Shown: in pieces, positions 9,366 to 17,517 of the stretch
Layout: each line of letters opens with the position of its first letter
How positions within the stretch are numbered: position 1 is the first letter of the stretch
Source: a bacterium
GTDB taxonomy: Bacteria; Hydrothermota; UBA3073; JACQXS01; JAQTXJ01
Direction: 5' to 3'
Assembly (NCBI GenBank): GCA_028688815.1
Contig: JAQTXJ010000011.1
Span: forward strand, 1-42,730
DNA: 42,730 nt
Program-made: the position numbers and the translations under genes
The notes under the pieces: generated by a model
Database searches by the model: none
Seen by the model: the letters and a program-made list of their open reading frames with translations, nothing else
Told to the model about the DNA's origin: nothing

Positions 9366-9393
9366 TTGACAGTATTTAAAAAAAATGTAATCA
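9366..9393 (+). promoter_or_regulatory. Promoter of the Ca2+ ATPase gene, near-leaderless
   Basis: TTGACA (9366-9371), a 16-base A-rich spacer and TAATCA (9388-9393, preceded by TG) end 9 bases before the ATG at 9403. The predicted transcript start is within about 3 bases of the start codon, and the CATCTCACAGT before the ATG contains no Shine-Dalgarno sequence. Confidence 0.55.
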
Positions 9394-9402
9394 TCTCACA
9401 GT

Positions 9403-12150
9403 ATGATAAAAAATAATTGTCAGTGGTATAAATTAAGCACGGAAGAAACCGTAAAAGCGCTTAATTCTTCTAATACGGGATTAACTGTTGATGAAGCCCA
9501 GAAAAGGTTGCAAGAATACGGATATAATGAATTAGTCAAAAAGAAACAAACTCCTGCTATTGTTTTACTTTTAAAACAATTTGCGAATTTCTTAATCATA
9601 ATACTTCTCTTTGCGGTTGTCTTATCTGCAGTTTTAGGCGAAACGGTAGATGCCGTCGTTATACTTATCATAGTAGTTTTTGCCGTAACTTTAGGTTTTG
9701 TACAGGAGTACAAGGCAGAAAAGTCACTGGAAGCCTTAAAGAAAATGGCGGCGGCTATGGTATCCGTATTAAGAGGGAATAAAGAAATATCAATAGATGC
9801 GAAAGAATTAGTGCCGGGGGATGTATTTATTATAAGAACGGGAGACAAGATTCCTGCGGATGCGCGGATAATTTCAGCCGTAAACTTAAAAGTGGATGAG
9901 GCTGCCCTAACTGGGGAATCCGTTTCCACGAACAAAATAAGCGAACCATTAAAGGGAGAAACTGCTATTGGGGATAGGAAAAATATGGTGTTTATGGGAA
10001 CGGCTGCCGTTTATGGGAGAGGAATGGCTATCGTGACGGGTACCGGTATGGAAACCGAATTTGGTCAAATTGCGGATGCATTGCAAAAAGTAGAACGGGA
10101 GACGACTCCTTTACAAAAAAATCTTGATAGTGTAGGCAAATGGATTGCAATAGGCGCATTAGCATTATGTTTTGTCCTTGCGGCTATAGGCGTTACCCGT
10201 GGGCACACGATACTCGAAATGCTTATATGGGGAGTAAGTTTAGCAGTAGCTGCGGTTCCGGAGTCACTGCCTGCAGTGGTTACTATCTGTCTTGCAATCG
10301 GTATGCAAAGGATGTTAAAAAGAAATTCTCTTATAAAAAAATTGACTGCGGTAGAAACGCTCGGGTGCACGACTTTTATTTGCTCTGACAAAACCGGGAC
10401 GCTTACTCAAGACCAGATGACAGTTCGACAAATTTATATTCCCGGCAAAGAATCTCCTGATTCTAAAGGCGAGGGATTAATTGATGTTTCCGGGACGGGA
10501 TACGAACCTAAAGGCAGTTTTCATTTTCACAGTACGAAAACAATTGTAGTTCCTGATAAAAATAAAGAATTAAGTTTGTTGCTTCGGGCGGGAAGTTTAT
10601 GTAATGACTCTTCTTTAGAACTAACGGATGGAAATTATACGATTAAAGGAGACCCGACGGAAGCCGCTCTTGTGGTAATTGCAGAAAAGGCAGGATTATC
10701 CCAGAAAGATTTGTCGGCACAATTTCCAAGGATTAGAGAAATTCCTTTTTCCTCCGAAACAAAAAGAATGACAACCGTTCATAAATCACCGGAAGGTAAT
10801 ATTGCTTATGCAAAAGGGGCTTCCGAAATAATATTAAACTCCTGCAAATATATTTTTATTAGTGGTAAAGAAGAAATATTAACTTCCGAACACAGGGAAA
10901 AGATACGTGCGGTTGCTCATCAAATGGCAAACGACGCATTAAGAGTTCTGGGAATATCCTATAAGAAATTATCATCAGGCAATACTGAAAAAGATTCTGA
11001 GATAGAACACGATATGGTATTCATTGGAATTACGGGAATGATTGACCCCCCACGCGAAGAAGTTAAGGCCGCAATTGCTTTATGTAATAAGGCGCATATA
11101 AAATCCGTAATGATAACTGGGGACCATAAATTAACCGCAATGGCGATTGCTAAAGAGTTAGGGTTGTTGAAACACGGGATGGCGTTGAGCGGGGAAGAAT
11201 TGGATAAAATAAGCGACGAAGAATTTAATAATCTTGTAGAAAAGATAGAAGTTTATGCGAGAGTTTCCCCTGCTCACAAATTAAGAGTTGTAACGGCATT
11301 AGAAAACAGAGGGAACGTTGTAGCGATGACTGGTGATGGGGTAAATGATGCTCCAGCGCTAAAGAAAGCAGATATCGGCATAGCAATGGGAAAAACCGGG
11401 ACAGATGTAACGAGGGAAGTTGCGGATATCATATTGCTGGATGATAATTTCGCTTCTATTGTTGCCGCGGTGGAAGAAGGGAGAGGAATTTTCAGCAATA
11501 TAAAAAAGTTTCTTGCGTATATGCTTTCCTGTAATATCGGGGAAGTATTATTAATGGCAGTTGTTATACTTTTTGGAACGTTTTTGGGTTTGCCTGCCGG
11601 GATTATACCTCTTATCGCTATTCAAATCTTATTTGTAAATCTTGTTACGGATGGATTGCCTGCAATAGCACTGGCTTTGGAGCCGATAGAAAAAGGCACG
11701 ATGCATAAAAGACCAAGAGGAAAAACCGAATCTATATTTAATAGAGGAGTATTATTTTATATTATAGTCATAGGCATCTGGACAGCAGGCGTGAGTTTAT
11801 TTACTTTTAAGTGGGCACTGGGCAAAGGATATTCGGTAAACGATGCGCAGGGGTTGTGTTTTATTTCGTTGATGTTAGTGCAGTTTTTTAATGCAATAAA
11901 TTGCAGGTCATTAGATAGTTCGGTTTTCAAGATAGGTTTTTGGGGTAACAAATGGCTTTTATTGGCAATAGGATTTTCTACAAGTATGATATTGGCAGTA
12001 GTATATATTCCGGCGCTGCATACAATATTTAATACATATTATCTTGGATTAAAAGACTGGATATTTGCCGTATCCGTTTCCTCGACGGTATTTGTTATAG
12101 TAGAAATCGGGAAACTTGTAAGAGGGTTGTATAAGTTGAGGTTGAAATAA
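9403..12150 (+). CDS. P-type Ca2+-transporting ATPase (P2 type)
   Basis: The product is 915 residues, the normal size for bacterial SERCA/PMCA-like pumps. Visible elements in order are the N-terminal cation ATPase domain (KLSTEETVKALN), the actuator TGES (within LTGESVS), the P2-type intramembrane PESLPAVVT, the phosphorylation motif SDKTGTLT (D329), a nucleotide domain with KGASE, the hinge GDGVNDAPALK, and four to six C-terminal membrane helices. Family knowledge: ATP-driven export of Ca2+ (possibly Mn2+) across the inner membrane with an aspartyl-phosphate intermediate. PESLP in place of the commoner PEGLP is a known bacterial variant. It is preceded by its own promoter and is convergent with macB, with 11 bases between them and no room for a strong terminator. 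Confidence 0.93.
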   Translation: MIKNNCQWYKLSTEETVKALNSSNTGLTVDEAQKRLQEYGYNELVKKKQTPAIVLLLKQFANFLIIILLFAVVLSAVLGETVDAVVILIIVVFAVTLGFVQEYKAEKSLEALKKMAAAMVSVLRGNKEISIDAKELVPGDVFIIRTGDKIPADARIISAVNLKVDEAALTGESVSTNKISEPLKGETAIGDRKNMVFMGTAAVYGRGMAIVTGTGMETEFGQIADALQKVERETTPLQKNLDSVGKWIAIGALALCFVLAAIGVTRGHTILEMLIWGVSLAVAAVPESLPAVVTICLAIGMQRMLKRNSLIKKLTAVETLGCTTFICSDKTGTLTQDQMTVRQIYIPGKESPDSKGEGLIDVSGTGYEPKGSFHFHSTKTIVVPDKNKELSLLLRAGSLCNDSSLELTDGNYTIKGDPTEAALVVIAEKAGLSQKDLSAQFPRIREIPFSSETKRMTTVHKSPEGNIAYAKGASEIILNSCKYIFISGKEEILTSEHREKIRAVAHQMANDALRVLGISYKKLSSGNTEKDSEIEHDMVFIGITGMIDPPREEVKAAIALCNKAHIKSVMITGDHKLTAMAIAKELGLLKHGMALSGEELDKISDEEFNNLVEKIEVYARVSPAHKLRVVTALENRGNVVAMTGDGVNDAPALKKADIGIAMGKTGTDVTREVADIILLDDNFASIVAAVEEGRGIFSNIKKFLAYMLSCNIGEVLLMAVVILFGTFLGLPAGIIPLIAIQILFVNLVTDGLPAIALALEPIEKGTMHKRPRGKTESIFNRGVLFYIIVIGIWTAGVSLFTFKWALGKGYSVNDAQGLCFISLMLVQFFNAINCRSLDSSVFKIGFWGNKWLLLAIGFSTSMILAVVYIPALHTIFNTYYLGLKDWIFAVSVSSTVFVIVEIGKLVRGLYKLRLK

Positions 12151-12161
12151 GTTTTCTGCTT

Positions 12162-14138
12162 TTATTCGTATCTTAATGCTTCTATGGGTTTCAATTTTGA
12201 GGCTTTATTTGCGGGGTAGATACCGAAGAAAATACCAATAACAAATGCAAAAGAAAAAGCTAATATTACTGAAGTCGGAGAAATTACAGTAGGCCAGTTA
12301 GCAAATTTGCTTGCAAGTCTGGAGACTACACTTCCCAGAAGGATTCCAATTATCCCACCCATTAAACTTAAAATCAAAGCTTCTATAAGGAATTGAGATA
12401 ATATATCTCTTCTTTTTCCGCCGATTGCTTTGCGGATACCAATTTCTCTTGTTCGTTCGGCAACGGAAACGAGCATAATGTTCATAATACCAATACCCCC
12501 TACGAGTAAACTTACAATTGCTATTCCGGCTAATAACATAGTGAAGGTCTTGGAAGTTTCCTGCACCGTAGAAAGGACTTCTTCCTGTGAGAATATCCTA
12601 AAATCATCCGGGTCAGATTTTTTAACTTTATGTCTTGCGCGAAGCAGTGTAGTAATTTCAGCCATAGCGGAATTTATAAAAATTTCAGCTCTTGCCTGAA
12701 CATAAATTCTGGAAAGGCGGTTTGGGTGTTCAAGTCCAAAAAGCCTTTTTTGGGCTGTAGCCAGAGGAACAAAAACTATATCATCCGGGTCGTGAAAACC
12801 CTGATTTTGACCTTTAGAAACCATTGTTCCAACAATTTCAAAATTAATTCTATTAATTTTTATATATTGCCCGATAGGATTTTCATCCCCAAATAATCCT
12901 GTTCGGACGGTTTTGCCCAATACTGCTACTTTTCGCATAAGTCTATTATCTTTATCCGTGATAAACGAGCCAGTTTCTACCTGAAAATTATTAATTTCTG
13001 GGTAATCAGCAGTGGTGCCTTCTATGGTTGTAGAATTGTTTTGATTTTTGTAAACGACGGTTGCTCCCCTGCTAAAAGAAGGACATACTTTGAGAACAGA
13101 AAAACAATTACGTTTTATGGCGTCTACATCCTCATTTACCAACGTTACGGAACTTCCTCCACCCTGCCTTATTCCCCCTTGATTAGCCGCACCCGGGGAA
13201 ATAATTAACAAGTTTGACCCCATAGATTTTATTCTGTCGGTTATCTGAGAGCTTGCTCCCTGTCCTAAAGCTATCATCATTATTACGGAACCCACGCCAA
13301 TAATTATGCCTAACATCGTAAGAAAAGAGCGCAATTTAGTTGCAAACAAGGAAGACAAAGACATTGCCAGACTTTCTTTTATACGGTTAAGTGAAAACGA
13401 AAAAGAAGATTTTATAGAGTCTTTCTTGTTAACGGACAAATTAGTTTTTTGTTCTTTACTGTCTTTAGGGACTTCTTTGTCCTCTAATATTTGTCCATCC
13501 TGGATTCTTATAATTCTTCTTGCAGATAAAGCCACTTTTTCATCATGGGTTATTAAAATTATAGTAATTCCTTTTTTATTAAGTTCGGAAATTATCTCCA
13601 TTATTTCTTTGCCTGTTTTAGAATCAAGGTTCCCGGTAGGTTCATCGGCAAGGAGGACAGAAGGATTATTTACCAGTGCGCGGGCAATGGCTACTCTCTG
13701 TTGTTCCCCGCCGGACATTTCATTTGGTTTGTTGTGCATCTTTTCGCTAAGATTGACGGACTGCAGGCATTTTATTGCTCTTTCTTCTCTACCGGAAGAT
13801 ACGGAACCATAGATAAGCGGAAGTTTAACATTTTCAAGCGCATTAAGACGCGGGAGCAAATTAAAATGCTGGAAAATAAATCCTATTCTTTTATTCCTTA
13901 TTTCTGCAAGCTCATCGTCGGAAAATTTACTTACATCCTGTTCCGACAGTAAATAACTGCCGGTAGTCGGAGTATCAAGGCAGCCAAGCATATTCAATAA
14001 AGTTGATTTCCCCGAACCCGATGGTCCCATAATGGCAACAAAATCACCTTCGGCGATTTTCAGGGAAACATTATCAAGGGCATTAAACGGAAGTTCTCCC
14101 GTTTCGTAGGTTTTAGTGATATTTTTTAACTCTATCAT
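12162..14138 (-). CDS. macB: MacB-type ABC transporter, fused ATPase and permease
   Basis: The product is 658 residues. The ATPase domain (about 1-225) has Walker [10 protein letters not shown], signature [15 protein letters not shown], Walker [13 protein letters not shown] and the H-loop LITHD. A Ser/Lys-rich linker leads to membrane segment 1 ([20 protein letters not shown]), a periplasmic MacB core domain and a C-terminal FtsX domain with three membrane helices ([22 protein letters not shown]). MacB is a mechanotransmission pump that works with a periplasmic adaptor and TolC to export macrolides, peptides or lipoproteins. Here it is the third gene of a tolC-macA-macB operon, 7 bases after the adaptor gene. 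The substrate cannot be told from sequence. Confidence 0.92.
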   Translation of the reverse strand: MIELKNITKTYETGELPFNALDNVSLKIAEGDFVAIMGPSGSGKSTLLNMLGCLDTPTTGSYLLSEQDVSKFSDDELAEIRNKRIGFIFQHFNLLPRLNALENVKLPLIYGSVSSGREERAIKCLQSVNLSEKMHNKPNEMSGGEQQRVAIARALVNNPSVLLADEPTGNLDSKTGKEIMEIISELNKKGITIILITHDEKVALSARRIIRIQDGQILEDKEVPKDSKEQKTNLSVNKKDSIKSSFSFSLNRIKESLAMSLSSLFATKLRSFLTMLGIIIGVGSVIMMIALGQGASSQITDRIKSMGSNLLIISPGAANQGGIRQGGGSSVTLVNEDVDAIKRNCFSVLKVCPSFSRGATVVYKNQNNSTTIEGTTADYPEINNFQVETGSFITDKDNRLMRKVAVLGKTVRTGLFGDENPIGQYIKINRINFEIVGTMVSKGQNQGFHDPDDIVFVPLATAQKRLFGLEHPNRLSRIYVQARAEIFINSAMAEITTLLRARHKVKKSDPDDFRIFSQEEVLSTVQETSKTFTMLLAGIAIVSLLVGGIGIMNIMLVSVAERTREIGIRKAIGGKRRDILSQFLIEALILSLMGGIIGILLGSVVSRLASKFANWPTVISPTSVILAFSFAFVIGIFFGIYPANKASKLKPIEALRYE

Positions 14139-14145
14139 TTTTTAT

Positions 14146-15249
14146 CTAATGGGGCATCATTCGAGTCATTTGTCGGGCCCTTGAAGAATTGGGTCCTGTT
14201 TGAGGAGAAGTTTCTATTTTGAAGATAACGGTGTCTCCTTCTTTCAGACCGGATGTTATCTCAATGTTTGCACCGTCAGACAGTCCGGTTTGTACGTCTC
14301 GCTCTACGGATTTGCCATTTTCCAACAAGAAGACATACTTATTGTTTCTTTTGCGTGTGCTGGTAGAGTCGCGTTTAGGACTATTACTGCCTGCCCATTG
14401 TCCTTGTTTTCCATGTTTGTCCGCATTGGCAGATTTCTTAGCTCCTTTGAACCCTTTTCTTTCTCTTACAATGCTAAGAGGGAGAGAGAGAACGTTATCT
14501 TTTGATTGAATTATGAAGTTAACATTTGCAGTCATACCGGACCTCCAGTATTCGGGAATACTATCCGGAACGACCATTACATCATAAATATTTACATTTG
14601 AAACGAGCCTGCTTTCGTGAGAGATTTTGACGACTCTCCCTGTAATCTCCTGGTCAGGGAATGCATCCAGGACGATTTGTGCGGGGTATCCGATACTAAT
14701 ATTACGTATATCGGCTTCATCTACGGATACATTGGCAACTAATTTATCCGATATAACAAATAAAACCGTTGCGGTAGTAACGTTCTGTCCCGGTTCGCAA
14801 TCCCGTTTTATTATTTCGCCGGAAATAGAAGCGTTTATTGGGACCGATTTATAAAAACCTTTAACCATTTCATAGGATTTCTGCGCGCTTTCTATAGAGG
14901 CATTATCGCCTGACTTTTTTGCTTCTGAAAGGTCGGATTCTGCGGATGTAATAATTGCTACTCGTTCTTCGCTTGACAATAAAGCTAAAACTTTGTTTTC
15001 ATAAACTTTATCCCCTTCCTGTGCTTCTATTTTATCAAGCCTTCCGTTTACGGGCGGTTTAACTTCCACTCTGGTATATGGCTGGATTGTTCCAGTTGAC
15101 AGGACTTTTACTTCAATGTTACCATAACTCACCTGAACAGTAGGGTCTTTTTGTTGTTGTTTTAAGTTTGTTTTGTGTTTTTTTACCGAAAACAATACAA
15201 CACTTATTATTAGCAATACTAGAATACCCGGGATAACTATTTTTTTCAT
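14146..15249 (-). CDS. macA: MacA-type periplasmic adaptor (membrane fusion protein)
   Basis: The product is 367 residues. It has an N-terminal membrane anchor (residues 4-22), a biotinyl-lipoyl-like segment (VNGRLDKIEAQEGDKV), a short helical hairpin (about 88-130), a second lipoyl half (INASISGEIIKRDCEPGQNV), and beta-barrel and membrane-proximal domains. The C-terminal part has a charged, low-complexity insert (about 270-300, rich in K, S, N and R) and an Arg/Met-rich tail. Membrane fusion proteins connect the inner-membrane ABC pump to the outer-membrane channel. The ATG overlaps the tolC-like stop (ATGA, 15246-15249), indicating translational coupling. The helical hairpin is short for a MacA, which may matter for how it docks on TolC. 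Confidence 0.88.
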   Translation of the reverse strand: MKKIVIPGILVLLIISVVLFSVKKHKTNLKQQQKDPTVQVSYGNIEVKVLSTGTIQPYTRVEVKPPVNGRLDKIEAQEGDKVYENKVLALLSSEERVAIITSAESDLSEAKKSGDNASIESAQKSYEMVKGFYKSVPINASISGEIIKRDCEPGQNVTTATVLFVISDKLVANVSVDEADIRNISIGYPAQIVLDAFPDQEITGRVVKISHESRLVSNVNIYDVMVVPDSIPEYWRSGMTANVNFIIQSKDNVLSLPLSIVRERKGFKGAKKSANADKHGKQGQWAGSNSPKRDSTSTRKRNNKYVFLLENGKSVERDVQTGLSDGANIEITSGLKEGDTVIFKIETSPQTGPNSSRARQMTRMMPH

Positions 15250-16487
15250 AATCCACCTGCCTTATATAAATTAGCAATTGTTATTTGTAAGTCATTCAAT
15301 GAAGTTATGTAATTATATTCTGCTTTTGTTAATTCCGCTTCTTTTTGCTGAAAGAAGAAATAAGTAGTATTTCCCTGTTCATATTGCAGTCTTGTCAGCT
15401 CATACATATCCTGTATAGCGTTTAAGGATTTTTCGCTAAGTTCGAGTCTCTTTTTTGCCAGAGTCCAATTTGAGTATGCCTGGAGAATTTCGCTTTCTAT
15501 GTTTTGTTCAAGCTCGGTTAATTTTATCGTATGTTTTATGATTTCTAAACTGCTGCTTTTTATTTTTGATTTGGTGGAAAACCCGTCAAAAATCGGGAAT
15601 GAAAGGCTAACGCCAACGCTTAATGGGTTATCTTTTAAGCCGGAGATATCATCTCCGGAGAAGAAACCGGAACCACCCAAACCATAACTTGAACTTAGAT
15701 TAAGTTTCGGGAAATATTCGCTTTTTGTTTCTTTAGATTGCAGATAGAGTACCTTATGGTTCAGGTTTTCTATTCTTATATCCGGGCGGAGATCTTTTGC
15801 TTGAGATATGAATTCACTGCAGGGAGGTAGTTCCCGTAATTCTGTGGATTCGTTTTTTAAAAGAAGTTCTGTTTGAGAATTTCTTCCCAGGAGGAGATTA
15901 AGGTCTACTTTAGATAATTTTAATTCTTCTTCTGCGGATAATTTGTCGTATTCTGCCTGGGATAAGTTTACTTCGGATTCTTCAACGGAGGGATAACTTT
16001 CCCTGCCGACATTATATTTTAGTTTTATCAACGAGTAATCTTCTTTTCTTCTGGAAAGAATTTTATCGGACAATTTAATTTTTTCTTCTTTTTCGAGGAT
16101 GCTAAAAAAAGTTTGTTTTACGGAAAGAATAACTTCTTGTTCTGTCAGGCGATAGTTTTCTTCTGCAATTTCTGCTCTTATTTTTGCAATTTCGATACTG
16201 GCGCAAGTATATCCACCATTGTATAATTGATAACTCAAACCGACACTTGCCGAATGCTTGTCCGTTGCCGGGGTTAAGGAATTGTCTTTATAATCTCTAC
16301 TATAACCCGAAGAGAAGTTGATATCTGGGTATCGCGAGGAATAAGCAGAATTAACATCGTTTTTTGCTATTTCTACGGATTTTTTTGCCTGAATTATCTG
16401 GAGATTATTCTTTTTTGCAATTGAGATACAATCGTCTAAAGTTAACTTATTAGAGGCAAGAATTAATAAGGTAAATAAATGTACCAT
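15246..16487 (-). CDS. TolC-family outer-membrane efflux protein
   Basis: The product is 413 residues. A short signal-like N terminus (VHLFTLLILAS) is followed by two OEP repeats, each with long helices and a strand pair. LTLDDCISIAKKNNLQIIQAK is the classic start of an OEP family member, with N-Y-S-R-like strand regions near residues 55-80 and 270-300. TolC proteins form trimeric channels through the outer membrane and periplasm. It is the first gene of an operon with the adaptor and the MacB pump. No Shine-Dalgarno sequence precedes the ATG; TTGACT...TATTCT places the transcript start close to the start codon. Confidence 0.88.
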   Translation of the reverse strand: MVHLFTLLILASNKLTLDDCISIAKKNNLQIIQAKKSVEIAKNDVNSAYSSRYPDINFSSGYSRDYKDNSLTPATDKHSASVGLSYQLYNGGYTCASIEIAKIRAEIAEENYRLTEQEVILSVKQTFFSILEKEEKIKLSDKILSRRKEDYSLIKLKYNVGRESYPSVEESEVNLSQAEYDKLSAEEELKLSKVDLNLLLGRNSQTELLLKNESTELRELPPCSEFISQAKDLRPDIRIENLNHKVLYLQSKETKSEYFPKLNLSSSYGLGGSGFFSGDDISGLKDNPLSVGVSLSFPIFDGFSTKSKIKSSSLEIIKHTIKLTELEQNIESEILQAYSNWTLAKKRLELSEKSLNAIQDMYELTRLQYEQGNTTYFFFQQKEAELTKAEYNYITSLNDLQITIANLYKAGGL

Positions 16488-16497
16488 AATGTAGCAA

Positions 16498-16525
16498 AGA
16501 ATATACTAAATAATAGATTAGTCAA
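16498..16525 (-). promoter_or_regulatory. Promoter of the tolC-macA-macB operon, short or no leader
   Basis: On the minus strand, TTGACT (16520-16525), a 16-base spacer and TATTCT (16498-16503) end 10 bases before the ATG at 16487. This matches the geometry seen at 7682-7710 and 9366-9393. Confidence 0.5.
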
Positions 16526-16827
16526 ATCTTTAATTATTATTGTTTTTTACTTTTACTAATTAGACAAGAAAAAAAACAAAAACTTGCGGGGAAAGTTGTT
16601 AAATTTTTAGTTGGAGTTTAGTTTCGACGAAGGTGAAACTTTAGTCCAACTTATCCAGTTCAGCTGGATAAGTTTAGTTAGTTGAGTAAGGTAAGTAAGT
16701 TGAGTAAGGGGGATTTTTAAACTCAGCTTTGCTGGATAACTTAGAGTAATCCTTCTACGTCGCAAACTCTAAGTAATAGACAAACCCAGAGGATAAGAAA
16801 AAAAACATATCACTCTGGGTTGTTGTG
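16526..16827. repeat. Gene-free stretch with two family A hairpin elements and GTTGAGTAAG repeats
   Basis: Between tolC and HU there is no gene. Copy 2 (reverse orientation) holds GTTGGA (16610-16615) / TCCAAC (16645-16650) around an inner GTTTC/GAAAC hairpin. It is followed by a perfect 11-bp hairpin, AACTTATCCAG (16648-16658) / CTGGATAAGTT (16664-16674). Direct repeats of GTTGAGTAAG follow (16681-16708). Copy 3 has head CAGC-ttt-GCTG (16724-16734), GGATA, and arms CTTAGAG (16740-16746) / CTCTAAG (16767-16773). Confidence 0.75.
16783..16821. repeat. Perfect 9-bp inverted repeat with A/T-tract loop downstream of HU
   Basis: AACCCAGAG (16783-16791) and CTCTGGGTT (16813-16821) are exact complements separated by 21 bases that include a run of eight A (eight T on the HU transcript strand). 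It lies 7 bases past the HU stop codon. It may act as a transcription end or RNA-stabilising hairpin, but the T-run is in the loop rather than after the stem, so it is not a canonical terminator. Confidence 0.5.
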
Positions 16828-17100
16828 TTATTTGACTCTGCTTTTCAATTCTGAGCCAGTTCTGAATCTGACTACTCTTCTTGCAGGAATGTTAAGGGCT
16901 TTGCCATTCTGTGGATTTCTCCCCTTTCTGGCTGCTCTCTTTCTTACATCCCAGCTACCAAAGCCGACGAGTGTAACTCTTTCTCCCTTTTTCAATGCAT
17001 CTGATACGCCTCCCATAAACTCATTAAGCGCTACTTCTGCTGAACTCTGGGAAATTTCGGCCTTTTTTGCCATTCTGGCAACAAGGTCTGATTTATTCAT
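16828..17100 (-). CDS. hup: DNA-binding protein HU
   Basis: The product is 90 residues, exactly the HU length. It reads MNKSDLVARMAKKAEISQSS with the conserved core GFGSWDVRKRAARKGRNP and the arm-tip N-I-P-A-R. HU is a dimeric nucleoid protein that bends DNA. The start at 17100 is fixed by a perfect AGGAGGTGAT Shine-Dalgarno site 7 bases upstream; an upstream in-frame ATG at 17160 would overlap the promoter. TTGACA (17155-17160) with TAAGCT (17132-17137, 17-base spacer) forms a plausible promoter with a leader of about 25 bases. It is monocistronic and flanked on both sides by repeat elements. Confidence 0.96.
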   Translation of the reverse strand: MNKSDLVARMAKKAEISQSSAEVALNEFMGGVSDALKKGERVTLVGFGSWDVRKRAARKGRNPQNGKALNIPARRVVRFRTGSELKSRVK

Positions 17101-17131
17101 TTGTAAATCACCTCCTTTATCAAGTGTTTTG

Positions 17132-17160
17132 AGCTTAAACACATCTAAAACCTTTGTCAA
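17132..17160 (-). promoter_or_regulatory. HU promoter
   Basis: On the minus strand TTGACA (17155-17160), 17-base spacer, TAAGCT (17132-17137). The -10 box is poor (3 of 6), but the -35 is perfect and the leader then carries the AGGAGGTGAT ribosome binding site. Confidence 0.45.
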
Positions 17161-17517
17161 GCTTTATTTTTAATTTTGTTTTCTTTTCTTTTCCACAGAA
17201 TATGCGAGATTAGAGGCACTATTGGAAGAGCAGAACAGAAAAATATACAAAAGAATATTCACCGCAGAGTCGCTGAGAACGCGGAGAACAGAATAAAAAA
17301 ATGGAAGAAAGTTTCTCTTAAAAAACAACAGAAAACAGAATTGAGAGCCCAGCTGAGCTGGATAAGTTGGAGTAATCCTCCTTATGTCGGAAATTCCAAC
17401 TAAAAAACAGCAGAGAACGCAGAAGAAAAATAATTTTCCTGTTTTGTTTTTTTTGTTACTATTTCGTTAATCCTGTTTATCTGCGAAAATCTGCGTTCTA
17501 AACTCCAACTTATCAGA
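17161..17517. repeat. Gene-free stretch with phrase-like repeats and family A copy 4
   Basis: No credible gene is present; the open frame here is composed of repeats. CACCGCAGAGTCGCTGAGAA (from 17262) and CTGTTTATCTGCGAAAATCT (17471-17490) belong to the degenerate phrase repeats seen across the window. Family A copy 4 has head CCAGC-tga-GCTGG (17349-17361), GGATA, and arms AGTTGGA (17365-17371) / TCCAACT (17395-17401). Confidence 0.7.

Noticed and set aside
17366-17400. GTTGGA...TCCAAC arms resemble integron attC core sites (GTTRRRY / RYYYAAC).
   Set aside because: The order is inverted relative to attC, other copies have arms with no GTT/AAC core (for example ACAAGCCCT/AGGGCTTGT), and no integrase or cassette-like gene array is present.
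17176-17403. Open frame of 75 codons downstream of the HU promoter region.
   Set aside because: It is made entirely of phrase repeats and a family A element, with no ribosome binding site and no protein-like composition.
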